64,000 nucleotides of DNA from Ferruginibacter lapsinanis (GTDB lineage: Bacteria > Bacteroidota > Bacteroidia > Chitinophagales > Chitinophagaceae). The position numbers and the translations under genes are program-made. The notes below the pieces were generated by a model. The model was not told the DNA's origin. It searched no databases and saw only the letters and a program-made list of their open reading frames with translations. Position 1 is the first letter of the stretch; every line of letters starts with the position of its first letter. Below, piece after piece: positions 60,872 through 64,000 of the stretch. Where the stretch lies: the NCBI RefSeq assembly GCF_020783315.1, contig NZ_CP086063.1, forward strand, positions 806,001 through 870,000, given 5' to 3'.

Positions 60872-63499
60872 CTAAATACTTCTTATCAAATCCACTAAAA
60901 CCGCTGTCCACCCTGTTTGGTGACTGGCACCTAAGCCACTCGACGTATCTCCATGAAAATATTCATAAAAAAGAATAAGATCCTTGTTTTCGGGATGATG
61001 ATAAAACCAATTGTAACTACCATTTACCGGCCTGTTCCCTTTTTTATCTTTTTCAAAAATATGCAGAATACGTTGAGTGAGTTCGGTTGCTACTTCTTTC
61101 AGGTTAATGAAATTGCCGGACCCTTTCGGGTATTCAACTTTTAATGTATCACCATAAAACTCGCCGTATTTTTTTATGGCTTTGATGATCAGGTAATTGA
61201 TAGGCATCCAGACAGGGCCACGCCAGTTGCTGTTCCCTCCAAACAGATCTGAAGTAGAATCCCCGGGATCGTATTGAATAGAGTAGTTGGTATCTTTTAA
61301 AGAAATTGAATACGGATTATCCAAATGGAATTTAGATAATGCCCTGATACCTCCTTTAGACAAAAATTCTTTTTCATCCAATAGCTTATCCAGTATCTCC
61401 ACTAATCTTTCTTTTAATACTAACGACAACAACTGATCATTCCCATCGCTTGTTTCTTCATTTGGTAAGAATAAATTATTGTTTATTCTGTAATTATCAA
61501 ACCAGTTGGTTCTTTTTCTGAAATCACTCAGTGTCGCCAATGATTTTCTATCGATGATAGAAACCGCAAATAGAGGTGCTATCCCAACAATTGATCGCAC
61601 TTTTAACGGAACCGGGTGTTGGTCTCTTAAAGACAATACATCATAAAAGAAATTATCATCTTTATTCCATAATCCTAATTCATTTAGCGCTTCTGCAATG
61701 ATTACAAAGTGCTCGTAGAATTTAGTTGCAGCATCTTCAAAAGAATTATCGGTCATTGCAATTTCCAATGCAATATCCATCATGTTCAAAGCATACATAC
61801 CCATCCAGCTTGTGCCATCGGCCTGCTCTAAGGACACATCATCATGATGTTCATCAATGCTCCTGTTAAAAACACCAATATTATCAAGGCCTAAAAATCC
61901 ACCACCAAAAATATTATTCCCATTCTCATCTTTTCTGTTTATCCACCAGGTAAAATTGATGATCAGTTTTTGAAAGATCCTTTTTAAGAACTGTACATCT
62001 CCTACTCCCTTCATTTCTTTTTCACGATGATACACCTGCAAAGCTGCAAATGCATGTACCGGAGGATTGACATCACTAAAATTCCATTCATAAGCAGGTA
62101 TCTGTCCCGATGGATTCATATACCATTCTCTTGTTAACAGGATCAACTGATTCTTCGCAAAACAAGGATCAATGATACTCATAGCTATACAATGAAAAGC
62201 CGAGTCCCATGCAGCATACCATGGATATTCCCACTTATCGGGCATGATAATGATATCCTGATTTTTTAAATACTTCCAGTTATGATTTCTTCCATTAAGA
62301 CGTTGATCTGATAATGGAGTAATGCCATCACTGGTATTTATCCAGCGTTCTACATCGTAATGATAAAACTGTTTACTCCACAATAAACCTGCAAATGCCT
62401 GGCGTTGAATATTGAACAGATCTTCCGAAGTTTCTTTTGGTAAAATAGAATGATAAAATTCGTCTGCTTCATTTTTTCTTTGCACAAAAATATTTTCGAA
62501 GCCTTCCGCAAAAGGAGCATCAAATAATTGGTTGGCCAATCTAAGGTATATCGTTTCGGAATGACCACCTTTTATCGTACGATTAAAAACAGGTGCACAT
62601 TTGGTTCCCTGCTTTTTCTCTCTTACCTCTTTTACACGTTTACCATTGATGATTGCCTCATGAAAAGCATCTTTTACAAACGGAGTATCATTGGGTTTAC
62701 CGAAAAGCTTTTCTTTATTTGTTTCATTTTCTGTAAAAAACAGATCGTCCGGTTGTTGAAAATACAGATACTGCGAACCTAATTTTTCATGGGTGGTTTT
62801 TACCGCGTTACTATTCAAAAATTCAATATTAGGTTTTTGTCTTGCCTTACTGCTATATTGCCAGCGATTATAAAACCAAAGTGTTGGTAATACTGTTATT
62901 GGCGCAGCAACCTTCCCTCTGTTAACGATCTCTATTTTAATAAAAATATCATCGCTGTTGTTTTTTGCATACTCTACAAAAACATCAAAATATTTATTCT
63001 CTTTAAAAACATCGGTATCTAACAGCTCGAACTCGACATCATGCTTACTTCTGTGCTGGTTATTACTTTTCAGTTCTTCATATGGAAACGCCGCCTGAGG
63101 ATATTTATACAAGTATTTCATGTAATAATGTGTTGGCACATTATCCAGATAATAATATAATTCTTTTACATCTTCTCCATGATTTCCCTCACCGTTTGTA
63201 AGTCCGTATAATCTTTCTTTCAATATCGGATCTTTGCCATTCCATAACGCAACAGCAAAACATAAATTTTGAAAATAGTCTGAAATACCTGCCAGACCAT
63301 CTTCTCCCCAACGATAGGCTCTGCTTTTAGCATGGTCATGTGGAAAATAATTCCAGGCATCTCCTCCTTCGCTATAATCTTCACGTACCGTACCCCATTG
63401 CCTTTCACTAAGATATGGACCCCACTTTTCAAGTGGAATTGGTTTCAACGCGTTCTCATTCAAACGCTCCTGCTCTGCAGATATATTTGTTGGCCTCAT
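60872..63499 (-). CDS. GH63-type glucosidase
   Basis: This 875-residue protein resembles the bacterial GH63/MGH1-type glucosidases, with an (alpha/alpha)6 catalytic region: WEYPWYAAWDSAFHCIAMSI near 423-442, GQIPAYEWNFSDVNPPVHAF near 468-487, EQADGTSWMGMYALNMMDIA near 560-579 and NSNWRGPVWMPINYLIIKAI near 755-774. It has no signal peptide, so it is probably cytoplasmic. It leads a three-gene run with the mutarotase and galK, suggesting breakdown of an imported galactose- or glucose-containing glycoside. Confidence 0.85.
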   Translation of the reverse strand: MRPTNISAEQERLNENALKPIPLEKWGPYLSERQWGTVREDYSEGGDAWNYFPHDHAKSRAYRWGEDGLAGISDYFQNLCFAVALWNGKDPILKERLYGLTNGEGNHGEDVKELYYYLDNVPTHYYMKYLYKYPQAAFPYEELKSNNQHRSKHDVEFELLDTDVFKENKYFDVFVEYAKNNSDDIFIKIEIVNRGKVAAPITVLPTLWFYNRWQYSSKARQKPNIEFLNSNAVKTTHEKLGSQYLYFQQPDDLFFTENETNKEKLFGKPNDTPFVKDAFHEAIINGKRVKEVREKKQGTKCAPVFNRTIKGGHSETIYLRLANQLFDAPFAEGFENIFVQRKNEADEFYHSILPKETSEDLFNIQRQAFAGLLWSKQFYHYDVERWINTSDGITPLSDQRLNGRNHNWKYLKNQDIIIMPDKWEYPWYAAWDSAFHCIAMSIIDPCFAKNQLILLTREWYMNPSGQIPAYEWNFSDVNPPVHAFAALQVYHREKEMKGVGDVQFLKRIFQKLIINFTWWINRKDENGNNIFGGGFLGLDNIGVFNRSIDEHHDDVSLEQADGTSWMGMYALNMMDIALEIAMTDNSFEDAATKFYEHFVIIAEALNELGLWNKDDNFFYDVLSLRDQHPVPLKVRSIVGIAPLFAVSIIDRKSLATLSDFRKRTNWFDNYRINNNLFLPNEETSDGNDQLLSLVLKERLVEILDKLLDEKEFLSKGGIRALSKFHLDNPYSISLKDTNYSIQYDPGDSTSDLFGGNSNWRGPVWMPINYLIIKAIKKYGEFYGDTLKVEYPKGSGNFINLKEVATELTQRILHIFEKDKKGNRPVNGSYNWFYHHPENKDLILFYEYFHGDTSSGLGASHQTGWTAVLVDLIRSI

Positions 63500-63775
63500 T
63501 AATTAATCGTTTGTTGAATATGATGTCAATGTCATAACACGTTCGGACAAAATCAGTTGTCTGCAAGATATTATCAACTACGCAGTTGGGTGATTCCTAA
63601 AAACACTAATCTGACATTATTTGTAAAAGCCTATATTAAAACCTCCGGCTTTCATTTCAATATTGAAAATAACACATTTCTACCGTCTTCTTACATTTTT
63701 TTATAACCATTGATGATGAAATTTGTCACAGCTCTTAGCCGTATAGTTTCTATATTGCACAACAATCTTTGTTAA

Positions 63776-64000
63776 ATGACCTTTTTCAATAATAATTTTA
63801 AAGCATATCTTTTTTTGAGCTTCTGTGCTTTACTTTATTTTTTCCCATTTTTTATCACCGGAAAAAATACCATTTTCCCAATCGTCGATAATCTGGATTG
63901 TTATTATGTATGGAATAAAATAGCAGCTCAACCTCAGTATGCCTGGGCTAACCCTTCTGCAATTATTGCTGAATATATGAATGGTCTACCGAGATTCACT
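63776..64000 (+). CDS. Membrane protein, partial (cut by window end)
   Basis: An ATG at 63776 opens a frame of 75 codons to the window edge, beginning MTFFNNNFKAYLFLSFCALL and continuing YFFPFFITGKNTIFPIVDNL. It has a hydrophobic helix near 12-28 followed by an acidic VDNLDCYYVW segment, as in some multi-pass membrane or glycosyltransferase-like proteins of Bacteroidota. It is divergent from the glucosidase; the 276-nt gap between them shows no other gene. Confidence 0.6.
   Translation, partial: MTFFNNNFKAYLFLSFCALLYFFPFFITGKNTIFPIVDNLDCYYVWNKIAAQPQYAWANPSAIIAEYMNGLPRFT

Overview
The window comes from a Bacteroidota genome, most likely a pigmented member of the Chitinophagaceae or a close relative. 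This is inferred from AT-rich intergenic DNA, promoter boxes of the TAnnTTTG type, SusC/RagA-like sequence, a Bacteroidota-style carotenoid cluster and a Wza/Wzz/Wzx/Wzy glycan locus. It is chromosomal; I see no phage structural genes, transposase or CRISPR array.

Region 1 (about 1-6300) is the most unusual part. Everything reads on the minus strand, in transcription order: two very short ORFs closed by terminators; an array of seven tRNA or tRNA-like genes (Pro, one with a greatly extended anticodon arm, Met, Ile, Lys, Asn, Phe); an AAA ATPase; a second RNA block; a band-7/slipin protein; and the RNA ligase RtcB. In the second block the tRNA pieces lie in inverted order: T-arm plus 3' acceptor strand, a 2-4 nt linker, then 5' acceptor strand plus D-arm. 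The acceptor strands do not pair within each apparent tRNA but do pair across the linkers, which is the layout of circularly permuted tRNA genes. Permuted or interrupted tRNAs would need an RNA ligase, and one is encoded next door. I propose a tRNA-repair or tRNA-maturation module. The layout is seen directly; the function is inference.

Region 2 (6.3-14.9 kb) is mixed. It holds a secreted VIT-VWA-plug-TPR fusion, a small unknown protein, a radical SAM protein, a 2H phosphoesterase, a umuD-umuC pair behind palindromic operator candidates, and a DUF72 protein. Several dispersed palindromic repeats lie between genes or run into gene ends.

Region 3 (14.9-22.7 kb) is a carotenoid operon: crtYcd, crtZ, cruF-like, crtD-like desaturase, idi, crtB and crtI, preceded by an ECF sigma factor and a MerR-family regulator carrying both CarH cobalamin/light-sensing motifs. 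The gene set fits a monocyclic hydroxylated carotenoid such as saproxanthin, probably under light control.

Region 4 (22.8-56.7 kb) is a large surface polysaccharide locus. It has sugar-nucleotide genes (rfbA, rfbB, epimerases), about nine glycosyltransferases, methyltransferases, a deacetylase, a formyltransferase, a YvcK/CofD-like protein, two flippases, a polymerase, a Wzz-like and a Wza-like protein, and a beta-helix protein. Region 5 (56.8-64 kb) has an ABC-F ATPase, a galactose/glucoside set (galK, aldose epimerase, GH63-type glucosidase), and the start of a membrane protein cut by the window edge.
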